Source: Cryptomeria japonica (Eukaryota > Streptophyta > Pinopsida > Cupressales > Cupressaceae). From it: a stretch of DNA of 64,000 nucleotides. The notes under the pieces are model-generated. The model had not been told where the DNA came from. It saw only the letters and a program-made list of their open reading frames with translations, and ran no database searches. Shown one piece after another: positions 38,156-50,869 of the stretch. The DNA is taken from positions 267,794,075 through 267,858,074 of the forward strand of contig NC_081407.1 of NCBI RefSeq assembly GCF_030272615.1, read 5' to 3'. The number at the start of each line of letters is the position of its first letter. Positions within the stretch are counted from its first letter, which is position 1. The translations under genes were made by a program, and so were the position numbers.

Positions 38156-38971
38156 CCCTAATTCATTCAATTGTTTTTTTTAATTTAAAGAGAGCTTTCT
38201 GCTTGTGTGCGTTTAGTTTGAAATTTACCTAGATCTCTATTATGTCACATCCGGGGGCATCGATCAGTGTCTGCCTCGATGGTTCAAGGGTTTTGTTTGC
38301 ATTAAAAAAAAAGTTCAACCATGTTCTCTTGAGATTTTGTTTGAGCAGCTGTATTGGCCCTTTCCTCACTCAATTAGCCACAACTTGCTGAATAGACTCG
38401 AATAAATACCAGGCTTGTTGTACATTAGAGGTACTCTCCTCATCTAAAATGAGCCCTGGTTAATCGGTAATAGCAGATTTTCACGGACCCAAAATAAACA
38501 CAAATAACATAGAAACAGAAGCCTATGTCAGTTTTATGTATTTTTGTAGTTTTGGGTGAGATCATTTGGTAGAATAATCCGAGCTTAAGGACGGGTTGAG
38601 ATCAATGGATAGAAATACCTGAGATTGCAGAGCATCTATTCATCTAGGTTTTTAATCTATTGTCAACTTGCCAAATGATGGCAATCTGTCCAGTTTTTGT
38701 TTTGTGTATGAGGTAATACACTGAACGGCGTCACATTACGTACCAAAATCAAGCGAAGTATGGAACGGAGAATGATGCTCAGACTCTCTAAACTTTTGTG
38801 TCAATCTACACGCCTGTTCCTGACCGGGATTTCTGTGATGTCCATTGGCTTCGATTCCTTTCTCTAATTTAATTATTAAATTAGGGGAGAGGGGTTCCAG
38901 TTGTATGGGGTCCAATAGTGGTTATAGCAATTGTCGTTATGGCAATTGTACATATAATATTTAGTGTTGTC
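38156..38971. other. Non-coding interval
   Basis: Moderate GC, no frame of note and no RNA gene recognised. Confidence 0.4.
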
Positions 38972-39240
38972 ATATATTTATATTATATAATATAAATAAA
39001 TAATCTACATGTAAATAAAAATAAATATCAAATGTTATATATTTATATTATATAATATAAATAAATAATCTATATGTAAATAAAAATAAATATCAAATGT
39101 TGATCAAAATGGATCAATTCTTGAACATAAGAATAAATGTCAAATGTTGATCAAAATGGACCAATTCTTGAACATAAGAATAAATGTCAAATGTTGATCA
39201 AAATGGACCAATATTTGAACATAAGAGAATCTATAAATGT
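38972..39240. repeat. Two adjacent tandem arrays (about 65 bp x2, 47 bp x3)
   Basis: ATATTTATATTATATAATAT starts two units of about 65 bp ending ATCAAATGTT. Then GATCAAAATGGA-CAATTCTT units begin at 39102, 39149 and 39196 (period 47), also ending in CAAATGTT. The shared end suggests that one array arose from the other. Confidence 0.88.
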
Positions 39241-39332
39241 TATATAAAAAAAAACATAAATACATTAATTAACAAGTGAAATACATCATTTTTTGTTTCA
39301 AATAAAATATCAAAGCTATTGACTATTATAAG

Positions 39333-39430
39333 TGTATCATTTATAAAATAAGATACTCACTTAAACAAGTACTATCTATGTCATTTATAAAATAAGATAT
39401 TCACTTAAACAAGTACTATCTATGTCATTT
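39333..39430. repeat. About 49-bp direct repeat
   Basis: CATTTATAAAATAAGATA-TC followed by ACTTAAACAAGTACTATCTA occurs twice in tandem, with a third partial start. Confidence 0.85.
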
Positions 39431-40642
39431 ATAAAAGTGTGTTCATTTAAGTTTCATATAAGTTATATTTAATATTATATTACTTACAAATAATATTTTT
39501 TTTCCTATTGCATGATGAGTCATGTCTTCAAACCTTAGTTGTAGATACATTTCTAAAAATAAATGGAGGTCTTATGATATTTAATGTGGTGACTACATGT
39601 TGATGAACTAACTACTTTTATTATGCAGATCTTCCTCCATTTCACAAAGTTTGAATTTAGATATTCAACGATGCTAATTTTTAGTGGGGCCATGCTGAAG
39701 TTCTTAATTCATTGGCATCTAAAGATAAAACTAATTTAAAAATCAATTTCATTGGCTTTCTATCCCTAGAAATTCTATTTATAGGAAATTGAATTTCATT
39801 ATAAACGTTAGTAAGTTAAAATATATCAGGTACTTTAGTACATGTACTAGAAACATCTAAAATTACAAATATTTAAAAATTGAAATAACCATGATAATTA
39901 AAATGGGTGATTCATGACTTTGATTTTGAAAGAGTAAGCAATTTAACGGGGATTATTTTCCTCCACTAAAATTAATTTAAAAGAGGAAGAGAGAAACATT
40001 TATGCATGCAAATACTTACAAAATTATTAATGAAAACCTTCTCAAGTGCATGCAAGATACTTTGTATTAAGAAATGAGCTTGGGTTTGTGCTTAAGGTAA
40101 TTTTAATGAAATGTTAAGACACGTATCAGTTAAAACATGTGGGTACATAATATCATAGGAGATGAAAAATACATACTACAATGACTTACAATGGATATAT
40201 GATGTTTATCTCAGCTGAAAGCTTGTAACAAAAAGAGATTAAAATGTTGAAAGACGGAAAGTTGTGCGCCTTGTGAATAGCCAAAATTGATCAAGCATAA
40301 ATAAGCAAGAGCACTTTCAAAATGTATGGAAGTATTGTAAGTTGGTTTAAAATGATCAAATGTATATGGGATAATGAACTAGGAAATGCAGTAATACATT
40401 CGGAAAATGCTTGCATATAATTATAAGATATTTAGAAAATGCTAGGATAGCTAGAAAAGGTAGAATAGATTATTATTTAGAAAATGTAGTAATAGATTAT
40501 TTAGAAAATGTTTTAATAGATTAGAGCTTGGTATCCTCATAACTAATATGATGGAAATATGGCGTGTTATTTTCGAGAGCACCAAGCATGAATTCAAATT
40601 TATGATCAAAGGATAACATTAATAGATATAGACGAGAGGTAT
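39431..40642. other. AT-rich non-coding interval
   Basis: No gene found. A motif of the form TAGAAAATG recurs several times at about 40400-40510. Confidence 0.4.
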
Positions 40643-40915
40643 GTGATAGCTCCCATAAGATGAGAGATCAAATTAGTAACAACTCAACATCTCTAATGAC
40701 TCTTTGCTCTACTATTTTGCCCCTTACAACATGAAGTTTTCAAACCTATCATTATAAGACGTCTTCAACATCAACCAAAATTATCAACATATTTCAACTC
40801 GTAAAGGTTGTAACTCACATTAATTTAGGTACATACTGGTGTAAGTTTTGTACATGGGATTTCTTGTGGAATAGTGTCTTTAGCAGTTGGTTGTCTTGGT
40901 TGTCTATGAACTCTC
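40643..40915 (+). repeat. Dispersed repeat, short copy
   Basis: Collinear with two parts of 53565-54510: GAGAGATC-AATTAGTAACAA through GGTTGTAACTCACAT, then TTTAGGTACATA through AGTGTCTTTAGCAGTTGG. This copy lacks about 600 bp present between the two parts at the other locus. Confidence 0.8.
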
Positions 40916-42941
40916 CAGACCATATTTTGTAATTTGTTGTCAACCTGATATGTAATATTAAAAAAAAAGGTGCATACTTCACATTTCCTCATATGTTTTG
41001 TATTAGATTCAAGTCTTGCCATTAAAGTGCTTAATTTGTTCGATTCTACCCAATAGGATGATTGGACCCAACCTTTTATCTAGCCTTTGTTTGATTCAAC
41101 CTTTGTGGTTTGAATTAAACTCATATTTGACATCTTTCCCCCACCTTGATGAAAATTGCAAAAGTAAATTTATCTCGTAGATAAAACTATAGGTGCAATT
41201 TTGTTTGCCTTTTTAAATGCCATTTTCATTAACTCATAGTCAATTTCCATCCACAGTTGGAACATTATCTATCACCTTACATGGGAAATACTTTCAATTA
41301 GCTAAGACTACATATTCAAAGGTAATTCCTAGGACATTTGAAAAACATAGTTAATCTCATACCATTCATTTGAATCACGAAAGCATTCTAGAGAAATTCA
41401 TGTGCACTCAAACTTAAGCACTTTGCATTAAAATAGTGGTTTTTGTATTGTGCATCTTGTATGTTCTTGAAATCTCATTATACAAATTTTGGGAACAAGA
41501 GATTTGACAAGTTCAATGGAGTCTTACACTTAAATCTTAGCAAAGTAGGCACCTAAAGGTGTCCTCTAACACTATCTTGACTAAAATTCAGTTGCAACAT
41601 TAGAGGTGAAAGATTTAGGATCAAACAACTAATATAGAGATAATCATGTTGTTCCAAAACGGATCATTGGGGTGCTAGATAGAATCATAGTTGTGATTAC
41701 ATCTAGTTATAGTGTAAGATCCAAAGAAGTATTACTTTGGGTCTAAGATTCATAGTTAGTGAGTTATATTGGAGAGCGTTTATAGATTGAAACCATTGCA
41801 TCTCTTACCATCATATTGATTACTTAACTCAATTATATTTATTAAAGAAATGAGTAGAGAATTGATTAACATTTATTCTTAAATTTAGTATGATTTTTGA
41901 AGGGTGTGTTTTATTTCCCATCGGTATTATTGTAGACAAGAAAAATGCATACCTTAATACTTCGCTCTTGTTCTACACCAATTTGGGTAAATATCTTGGA
42001 TGCAAAAATGTAACCAATCATATGATTATTTCGGTGCACTTACTAAGCCAAGACCCGATCCATCATTATGTTATACCATATTTATCTTTTCACAACTAAT
42101 TTGTTCTACTTCCTAATAATCTACTTACCTTATACAAGATCGTAATTGTGATTTTATACTTGGATAAGATCATTAGTGTGGTCACATCCCCATCTCTCAA
42201 ATTTTGAATTCTTGCAATCTAATGCTAATATTTTTGAGATAGTATTGTTACTTATTTGGATGGGCACCAAAATTTAAATCATACATCTAGGTTTTATGTA
42301 CTTAAAGGTATCCTAAAATATTTGTACATCATCAAATAGCAAGATAGAATTTACAAGAGCATACATTTTCTTATATTTTTACAAGAACATTTTGTTAGGA
42401 TTAAGTGTAGATGCTAACAACTCTTAGAGAGAGAGAGAAACAACAGGATACCCATGTGAGGTAAGGATATTATTTATTCTTAAGATACTTGGGATATTGT
42501 TTATGAAGGCATAAAATAAGAGATTACGTTATAAGGGTCAAAATTATGAGTTATAAACATCTTCCTAATTTGAATGTTATGACTCAAACATTGAATATTT
42601 TGGTGGAGCACCTAGAATTGGGAAAGTGGTCAACTTGACCATTATGATAGAATTAAAATGTGTAAGAAAGGTAACAAATATGTATGAGGTGTAAGAGTGT
42701 TGGAAAATGGGCATCCTTGAAAAGCCACTTGTGATTAGCATGTGCATTTAGTATCCAATGTTTTTTTTTTAATCTTCAAATTCCAACATACCGATAAAAA
42801 CACATATTACTATGTCATAAAGCGAAAACATGCACAATTTATTTTCCACTTTAATCATTAGATGAAAGTGAGAGCAATTAACAAATCTTTGTAGATCAAG
42901 TAGTTTTGACAACATGCATAAATAGTTTCAACATTACAAAA
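40916..42941. other. Non-coding interval
   Basis: No supported gene. The plus strand near 42240-42350 (RFYVLKGILKYLYIIK) faintly resembles the Copia region between RT and RNase H. It is too degraded to call. Confidence 0.35.
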
Positions 42942-43440
42942 TCATAAAACAAAAGGAATAAGACATAAGATACAACACAAAATAATTAGAAATATTGTCA
43001 ACAAACTTTTTACTAAGAATGGTAAGACCTTTTTAGCAAGGTGATCCAATCCATGGTGCCAAAACATACATACATTTCCAGTGCTAGTTACATTGGTAGA
43101 GCTATAAAAAGTAGAGGCATTTAGCCTAAAAAGAGTCTCTATCCAAGCTCCTTTAACTATCACCAAATTTCCTCTTACCAATCCAAACTTGTCAAATCTC
43201 ACATTTATTATGGAATCATTCAACTTGGACATTAAAAGTAAATTTCTTGCAAGTCTTGAAATATACAAAATATTATCAAAAGTTTTTATCCCCATCATTG
43301 AAACACAACTTTACCTTTCCCTTACCAACAATCTTCTTCATGATGTTATCTTTGAAGAAAACTCTCCCCCATCATATACTTTATGTGTAGTTAACCACTT
43401 CTTATAAGAATTCATGTGGTAGGGACAACCTCAATCAATA
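42942..43440 (-). pseudogene. Ty1/Copia fragment (protease end and GAG-pre-integrase)
   Basis: The minus strand starts with a protease-like remnant CPYHMNSYKKWL (43430-43390), where the usual DSG is lost. The frame 43298-42942 follows: DNILYISRLARNLLLMSKL (pattern LxxVLYVPxLxxNLLSVSxL), then WIETLFRLNAS and CMFWHHGLDHLAKK, the WH-RLGH zinc motif of the GAG-pre-integrase domain with its second His-containing half degraded. This domain joins gag and integrase in Copia polyproteins. A frameshift separates the two parts, and integrase, RT and LTRs are absent nearby. Confidence 0.75.
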
Positions 43441-43751
43441 AGCCAATAAATCATTGTTAATAGCATTAGCTTTCAAATTAGCCTTCAATAGATACACATT
43501 CATTAATCATACAACTAAATATCTTTCTCTTTTAACATTTATTTTTCTAAATTAATTTTTACAATTATAAATTGTAATTTGAACTTTTGACTTAAGGCGT
43601 CTCTTACTATGAAATGCACCGACTAACTTTTGCAAACCAATGGTTTACATTTATGTAGAGGCATGCAAGACGATTCAAACGTCTGCTGTCGTTGATCGAT
43701 TTTCGTCAAATTTTGGTAGCGCTTTCCTCAGAAACTTTCACAGGAAATGGT
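43441..43751. other. Non-coding interval
   Basis: No gene or clear element end seen. Confidence 0.4.
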
Positions 43752-43906
43752 GACATGACAACCGTATTGATATTAAAGCACTCAAAGATCGTTGTCGTTT
43801 AACGTTTCGCTGACATGACAACCGTATTGATATTAAAGCACTCAAAGATCGTTGCCGTTTAACGTTTCGCTGACATGACAACCGTATGGTGCTGACATGA
43901 CAACCA
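43752..43906. repeat. 60-bp tandem repeat with CpG-bearing core
   Basis: Units start at 43752 and 43812 (GACATGACAACCGTATTGAT ... GTTTAACGTTTCGCT), differing at a single base. Truncated starts follow at 43872 and 43893. Confidence 0.92.
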
Positions 43907-45339
43907 TATTTCAAGTACGTCACCATTGAGGTTTAAGCGCCCATTAATGTTAAAAAAAAAAGATTTTTTCTTACCACTTGCTTTATGTGGTAGATCTCTC
44001 TATGATTTCTATGTCATATTTTTTACCTTGGGATTGCATTGATCGAAACACCCCACTTGCATAGGGTCAGGAAACAGTATGGTCTTCGATAATTACAAAG
44101 GCTTATAGCCATGAGTATTGATTAAAACAAAATAAGTCTCTTGTACTATTTGATGGGTGAGTGAATGGGGGTTAATTCATTATTCTTTCATATTTTGTGT
44201 TGCACTGTTGCATTATTTTACTATGGAAAGGAAGGGAGATTGAGGGCGGCGGCTCAAACCTAAAACCACGACTATAGTATTTTGGTGCTAAAGTAGGGTG
44301 AATACAACACACTAGATTCAGATTTAGATTTCACTATACCCATTGTATATTTATCTCGATCTCTGATTGGGTGAGAGGATCAAGCATAGTTATGCAGTCA
44401 ACCAAGACCAAAAAATAATGAATTAAACATATTATTTACAGCATGTTGGATAGGAACAACTCAAATCCACGTCTGCTAGGCTATTTTAATAATCTAATTC
44501 TAATTTAATGTTCACCATTATTTATTCTTCCTTTATTAAGGTCTATTTTCACTTCAAAATATATGTACTTTATTGGGGTATATTTTCACTTTAAAACATG
44601 TACAAAAATTAATTACATAAGACTAATTTTATAAAATTGTGATAATGTAGTTAAATGATTTTTATATGGTTTTAAAAAATAAAACAAAAAAGTTTAAAAC
44701 TAATTACAAACTAAATTATATTGATATAATTATATTCATTATTTCATATAATATTTTATTTAATATAAATTATATTATTTATGTATATTGTATAAAAACA
44801 CAATATTTAATACAAACATACATTTTATATACTGCAAATTAAACTGTATTATTATATATAATATTATAAAAAATGTAAATTATAATATTTATTTCTAAAA
44901 TATATTATAAGTTTTATATTTCGATTGATTCAAAATAATTTCACTTAAGATAATTGGGTTTTTCATGATGATTTTTTACTTGAGTTTTATCATTAGTCAC
45001 CTTTAAATATAATAGGCCTTCTATTAACAATATTATAGTTATTTTTAATAATTGATATTATATTCTATACTTATTATAGAATATATTACATATTAATAAA
45101 TATAATTAGTATATAATATATTTTTAATATAATAAAAAATAATTTATATGGTCTCTCAGACCTCCTCTCTCGCTCTTACCATGTCTAGCTTTATCTTCTC
45201 ATCTTTCCCTCTCCCTCTCTATCTACATCTCATTTATCTCTCTCTTATTCACTCAGCTCGATGCCAGAATAATTAAAAAGCTTACTTCTTTTTAAAAATA
45301 AACCCAACCCCGACATTCTTTTTTTCCCATTCCACATTG
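43907..45339. other. AT-rich non-coding interval
   Basis: No gene found. 44520-45130 is extremely AT-rich, and 45150-45260 is a pyrimidine-rich stretch (CTCTC and CCCTC runs). Confidence 0.45.
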
Positions 45340-45367
45340 CGACAATATTTGTTATCTGGTGGAGACA

Positions 45368-45441
45368 GGGCCTATAGCTCAGAGGATTAGAGCACGTGGC
45401 TACAAATCACGGTGTCGGGCGTTCAAATCCCTCCTCGCCCA
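45368..45441 (+). pseudogene. trnR-ACG: Plastid trnR-ACG relic
   Basis: The 74-nt sequence keeps the plastid tRNA-Arg(ACG) frame (GGGCC-TAGCTCAGAGGATTAG at the start, CTCCTCGCCCA at the end). The anticodon triplet at 45402-45404 is ACA instead of ACG, and the T loop reads TTCAAAT instead of TTCGAAT. Both are CG-to-CA changes. It would not decode arginine codons. Confidence 0.85.
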
Positions 45442-46191
45442 CAACAGTCCACTATAGAGAGACTATGAGTATCTATAATAGATATATAGAATAAAATTCT
45501 CAAATTACTATGATTGCTCTTGAACTAGTAAGAGAACTGCGAATACCAATAGCTAAATTTATGGTTTACTATAAAGGTCCCTACACCGTGTATACTACTA
45601 TTTTTCATATGTTCAAGATTCTATTATATAGAGAACATTTATTTGTGTATGACCTTCTTCTATAACTCTTTCTCATTGGTGCCAGGCGTATTGGTAAGAA
45701 CCAAGGGCTCTTACTCATTCATTAAGATGCCTGCTTATTTAAATTAGGGTCATCTATTTACAAATTACAGTTTCGAGTGCTACTATATCCGCTTTGTTTC
45801 ACGGTTTAAAAAGAAAGGGGTAGTTAAAGGGGTAGTTGCTATAGGGTAACCAGTAGGCCGGGGATAGAGAGGTCTTTGTTGGACTTTGGACAAAGTGCAA
45901 TATACTTAGCTCACTGGAAGCTCTACAACACTGTATCGATCTATCAATATGTATCTCGGATGGAGGAGGGGAGGCAGCGAATAAGATTGTGGTGGTGATT
46001 GACTGCCGTCTCCAGAGAAACAAAGGAGGGATTGCTATCATAACCTATTATGCTTATAATATAGCCTAGAATAGGCATAAGAAGGTGGAGGTGTTTTGAA
46101 TAAACCTTTGCATTGAATTTTTCAATTGTTGATGCACTTGTTATAGGTTGTTTCATTTCAAAGATATATATAAACTTCATACCTTCGTTAT

Positions 46192-46263
46192 TCCTCAGTA
46201 GCTCAATGGTAGAGCGGTCAACTGTTAACCGATTGGTCGTAGGTTCAAATCCTATTTGAGGAG
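46192..46263 (+). tRNA. trnN-GUU: Plastid-derived trnN-GUU copy
   Basis: The 72-nt cloverleaf has acceptor stem TCCTCAG with TTGAGGA, anticodon GTT in CTGTTAA, and T loop TTCAAAT (plastid form TTCGAAT, again CG to CA). It still folds, but it lies inside a plastid insert and probably has no nuclear role. It is on the same strand as the trnR relic. Confidence 0.8.
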
Positions 46264-46960
46264 AGCTCTTTTCTTCAAGCACTTTTTTTTATGAACAAAT
46301 AGCAAATTATTGTTTCAAATTATGAATAAGATATTGTCGATAACAGAGATCGGACCATAAAAAGAGTAAAAAATTATCCAATTTCTAGAGTTGAATTGGA
46401 GTAACCCTCTATTCACCCCAACAAATTTTTTTAAAACTTTTTTTAATTTCATTGATAATTTTATCCTAGCAATGTTACCAATATCTCCGTGTAGATTGGG
46501 AATAATCAAAACCTCGAGGCTAGCTCGCTCATTTATTTAAAATTATGAGTGACCTAAGGTGATTTGTTACTAGCAGTTTTTTGAAAATACATTCATCAAT
46601 TCTCTCGAATTGATTTCCATCAAGTAGGCCTTTCATCTTTCTACCTTATGCAGACTGTACAACCTTTGAATCATGGGCTAGTTGATAAGATATGTGAAAT
46701 CTTCTTCGATCTGCTCAGGAATTTTATTTTGGTAAATGAAGTATTAGAAAGTGGTAAAGTATGAAAATGGATCTCAACGATCGTACCTTCATCGGATCAA
46801 TGACTCACCTATTTGTCTTTGCAAGCATTTCAATAAGTTTTTTCATAATCTTTCATTTTAAATTTTTTTTTTTCTCTCTATCTATTTGTTCCATGTAAAC
46901 CAATTGATGAAATAATTGAATCATATTCATTCACAAAGAATATCAATTAACAATATTTTA

Positions 46961-49086
46961 TTAATTTAAAAATAAATCCTGGGAACGACCTAAAAAACCT
47001 ACTCCATTTGGGATTCCATCAATTGCCCATTGATCAAATGAATGACTTGTTTCAGCTAATCCTCGTATACCTTTAATCAAGATTATGTCATAATATATGT
47101 CTATATAAGCTTGGTAAAAAGACCAATTATATATAATATTAATCGATTGATCCATAATAATCTTCATATGAGGATTTGTTTTATGATATACATCCTATGA
47201 TAAGAAGTAAATAGGTCTATATAGAATACAGGCAATCAATATACCGAGAAATGCTATACCAATTGAGGGGATTGCATCTATGAAAAATTCGGACCAATTC
47301 TCCGAATGTTTCTTATCAAAAGGGGTCGTTGATGAAGTAAACCATTGAGATAATATGTCATACCTCATTCCGCTTTGAAAAAAAGGAACTCCTCTTAATC
47401 CAACAAACAGAGTAAATATTCCCAATACAACTAAAGGAAATAGCATTGCCTTGCTCAATTCTTTCGGATATGCAAAAGATCCTTTATAAAAGAAAGGATA
47501 AGTGACAACCAAACCTCTGTTCTTTTTGTACAATCCTTCCATCTTATTCGAAATTTGAAATGCTTCTTTGGAAAAGGAATTATTCCTTCCTATAATTTGA
47601 TTCGACATAGAATATGCTCTCATTCTATTTAATATCCTGGATTCCTCCTCTCCCCACATAGAAGTCGAATATAATGTAATATGGCTATTATATGAATTAA
47701 CTAAATTTACGCGGAAGTCCCCTTCAAAAGTGAGTAAATACATACGAAACATGTAAAAGACAGTTAATCTTGCTGTGAACCAAGTTATCCCCCCCAAAAT
47801 GGGAGAATATAACTTACTATCACTAAGAATTTGGTCTTTAGACCAAAAACAAGCAAAAGGTGGAATACCAAAAAGAGAAAGTGTCCCTAAAAGAAAAGTG
47901 ATTCCTGTAATTGGCATATATTTCCTCAAACCACCCATAAGAGCCATATCTTGACTTTTACGGGGGCAATATCCAACAATGGGTTCCATGGAATGGATCA
48001 CTAATCCAGATCCTAGGAACAATAATGCCTTGGAATAAGCATGTGTAATCAAATGGAACAAAGCGATTCGATAGGAATCTATCCCTAGAGCTAACATCAT
48101 GTAACCTAATTGAGACATAGCAGAATAAGCCAAGCCTCTTTTAAGATCTTTTTGAGCGAGAGCCATAGTAGCTCCCAATAGAGCTGTTATTCCCCCTATC
48201 CAAGAGATAAGATACATTATTAAAGGTAGAGCTTTAAAAAGAGGAAACAATCGAGCTACAAGAAAAATTCCTGCTGCTACCATAGTAGCAACATGTATAA
48301 GAGCTGAAATAGGAGTAGGTCCTTCCATAGCATCAGGTAACCATACATGAAGTGGGAATTGTGCAGATTTGGCTACTGGACCTAAAAATAAGAGAAAAGC
48401 ACACGAAGTAACAAAAAACGAACCAACCCCATCAATGGCAGTCAATTCATTTAATTTTTCAGACAAATATTGAAATTCGAAACTACCTGTTACCCAATAA
48501 AAATCTAGGATTCCTAATAAGAGTCCAAAATCCCCTGCACGGTTAGTTATAAATGCTTTTTGACAAGCATTAGCCGCATTGGGTCACGCAAACCAAAAAC
48601 CTATCAATAAATAGGAACACATTCCTACTAATTCCCAAAATATATATATTTGTAATAAATTAGGGCTAATAACTAGCCCCAGCATAGAAGCATTAAAAAA
48701 ATGAAGGTAAGCAGAAAACCTCACATATGTTTTATCATGAGACATATAATTATCGATGTAGATCATAACCATGGTTCCAACTGTTGTGACTAAAGCTAAC
48801 ATAATGGAAGTAAGTGGATCAATCAAATAGCCCAACTCTAATGAAAACTTACTATTGATAACCTAGGACCAGAAATATCGATAGACGGGACAGCCGGTAA
48901 TCTGTTGCAAGAATAAATTGAAAGAAAGAAACATAGCTATGCTTAACAGAAAAATGCTAATAAGAGCCCATGTACGACGAAAACTCTTAGTTGCTCCTGG
49001 AAAAAATAAGGAGCCTAATCCGATTGGACAGAAGCTGAAAGCGGAAGGAAAGACATGATCCAAGCATATTTGTATATAAATTCCAT
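46961..49086 (-). pseudogene. ndhF: Plastid ndhF relic
   Basis: NdhF is the NADH dehydrogenase-like complex subunit 5 of the thylakoid membrane, a multi-pass proton-translocating protein. The minus strand starts at ATG 49086 ([10 protein letters not shown]) and shows [39 protein letters not shown], then the long frame 48466-47198 with [20 protein letters not shown] and [16 protein letters not shown]. The C-terminal end DQSINIIYNWS...KGIRGLAE follows in the same phase. Defects: a one-base deletion near 49030, a stop at 48863-48865 (W to TAG), a stop at 48584-48586 (R to TGA), a stop at 47195-47197 (probably Q to TAG), and loss of similarity at the extreme 3' end near 46961. It cannot make a full protein (about 740 residues usual). 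Confidence 0.93.
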
Positions 49087-49560
49087 AGGAAGATTAAATG
49101 ATTATTCTAAATATTTTTATATTCCACATTCTTGGTTTCCAATCCACTAGATCCTGAAGAGAACAAAATAAAAACGATAGATCATGAATAAAGAAGAACG
49201 ATAGAATATGGGATGGAAGGGATGGAATCCTATCGATTTCATATTGATTGTGACCTTTTTTCATCTTTTTTCTGCAAATACCAGATTGGAACCGATCAAT
49301 ACTGATACTAATCAAATATTTGTAAGATGAGCAAGAAGGAACTCTTTTTCAGTCTAGGTATTGCGCTATTAGTCATGTACACACATTTTTTTTTTATGAA
49401 ATTTTCTATTGTAGATGAATAGTAGTATTAAGAATGGAACTTAATAGAAAATGAAACCAATTGGAATTCTTAAGATAAGAAATAATTGAATCTGTTAAAA
49501 TGACATAGTGGCTTTTCATTTACTCAAAATTCGTGAGTATATACATATGTAAGAATTGAT

Positions 49561-50869
49561 AATTATTATCAATTTGTATCGTGGATCCCCTATTGCTAAT
49601 CAATATTATATAATAAGGTTGCAATATTATTCTTGCTTGTGATTTTCGTCAATATCATTAATTTCTAATGAATGCAAATCTTGCATAGCCTAAATAGATA
49701 GAATTAATCCTAATAGTTGGAATGTCTTCAACGTGTTTAACAATTGGTACCATACTCATCCAATGCATAGTAGAACATATCCCAAATATAATTTTCACCG
49801 AATGAATTTGATATCGTGCAAGTTACTCACACATGCAACATGACCATACATATTCAATACATTTTGAAGCATAATAGTGATTCTCAAATGTTGGCCAAAC
49901 ATGATTTAAATTATACCATCTAAAAAGGAGAAATCTTAAATATATTGTGCCTTCCAAAGGTTGCTTTTAGAAAAATTCCTTTGTTGAATGAGCAAACATA
50001 ATTTAAATTGCATTTATGTGTTTGACCAAAGTAATTTATTTCTTCTTCCAACAACTAAGTTGGTACAACACATACTTTACCTTACACTACATTACTTTGC
50101 ATCCAAAACTATGATGTACAATAATGAATATAAATACAACTATAATACAATAATGCATAAATTAAACCCCATAGACCAAATTGTAGAGTAAAAATATAGT
50201 CAAATTCCAGTGGGATTCACTTTCTCCACTGTAATCATTGCATGTTACGAAATTTCATTCATCAAAACATCAACAATCTGAGAATGTTTTATTTCTTGCA
50301 AATAGGGGTGTGAAATGCTCAAAGAAAAATTAAATCTTTATCAAGTACGAGTGCTTTTGGTGTCTAAGACTTGAACCTTTTCTTATAGTTTTTAATGTAA
50401 ATTTTAATATTTATTTAATACAATATTACTTCCATTTTAAAGAAAAAGCACAACCATATTGAAAAGAAAAAATATTATCATATTTTGACTTTGAATTCAA
50501 CATGATAGTTGTACGAAAGAAGGGTCAATCATGTAATTAATTTTATTCTTTTGCACTATTAGTGATGAATGTTTGTTAATAAATAAATTTATATGATTAT
50601 TTTTATTTAATTTATTATATCTAAGGTTTTAGGATCTATAATTGATAGGCATTTCTAATCATACAAGAATCTTGAAGATATCTTAATCATCTATGGCTAC
50701 AAAGTGCATTTAGTTGTCATTGGTCAATGCATAGTGTGCTTGTAATATTCATGTTCCATGAGACATTCTCACCAACCAAGATTAAACCACAATTGCACCT
50801 TACTATTGAAAACAATTTGATGCAAACTATTGTCACCCAAATACATTTCTCCTCCATCACAAATATATA
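49561..50869. other. AT-rich non-coding interval
   Basis: No supported gene. The frame at 49988-50191 has no recognisable features. Confidence 0.45.

Larger units (their letters stand above)
45340..49560. other. Nuclear insert of plastid DNA (NUPT)
   Basis: Contains, in order, plastid-type trnR-ACG, trnN-GUU and ndhF relics with their spacers; these three are neighbours at the inverted repeat/small single copy region of plant plastomes. The three stops inside ndhF and the changes in trnR can all be explained by C-to-T or G-to-A transitions, the decay expected from methylated cytosine in the nucleus. AT-rich nuclear DNA with repeats flanks both sides. Both boundaries are estimates: left near 45340, right near 49560 in what looks like the spacer upstream of ndhF. 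Confidence 0.85.

Noticed and set aside
41890-42360. Plus-strand Copia RT/RNase H remnant
   Set aside because: Only faint similarity over about 16 residues; no motif of either domain is certain.
43752-43906. CRISPR-like array
   Set aside because: Units are contiguous without unique spacers, and the DNA is plant nuclear.
43738-43926. 62-residue repeated-peptide frame
   Set aside because: Direct consequence of the 60-bp repeat (a multiple of three).
47195-48466. Functional 423-residue NdhF protein
   Set aside because: It is a fragment of a plastid gene with stops on both sides in the same phase, in nuclear DNA.
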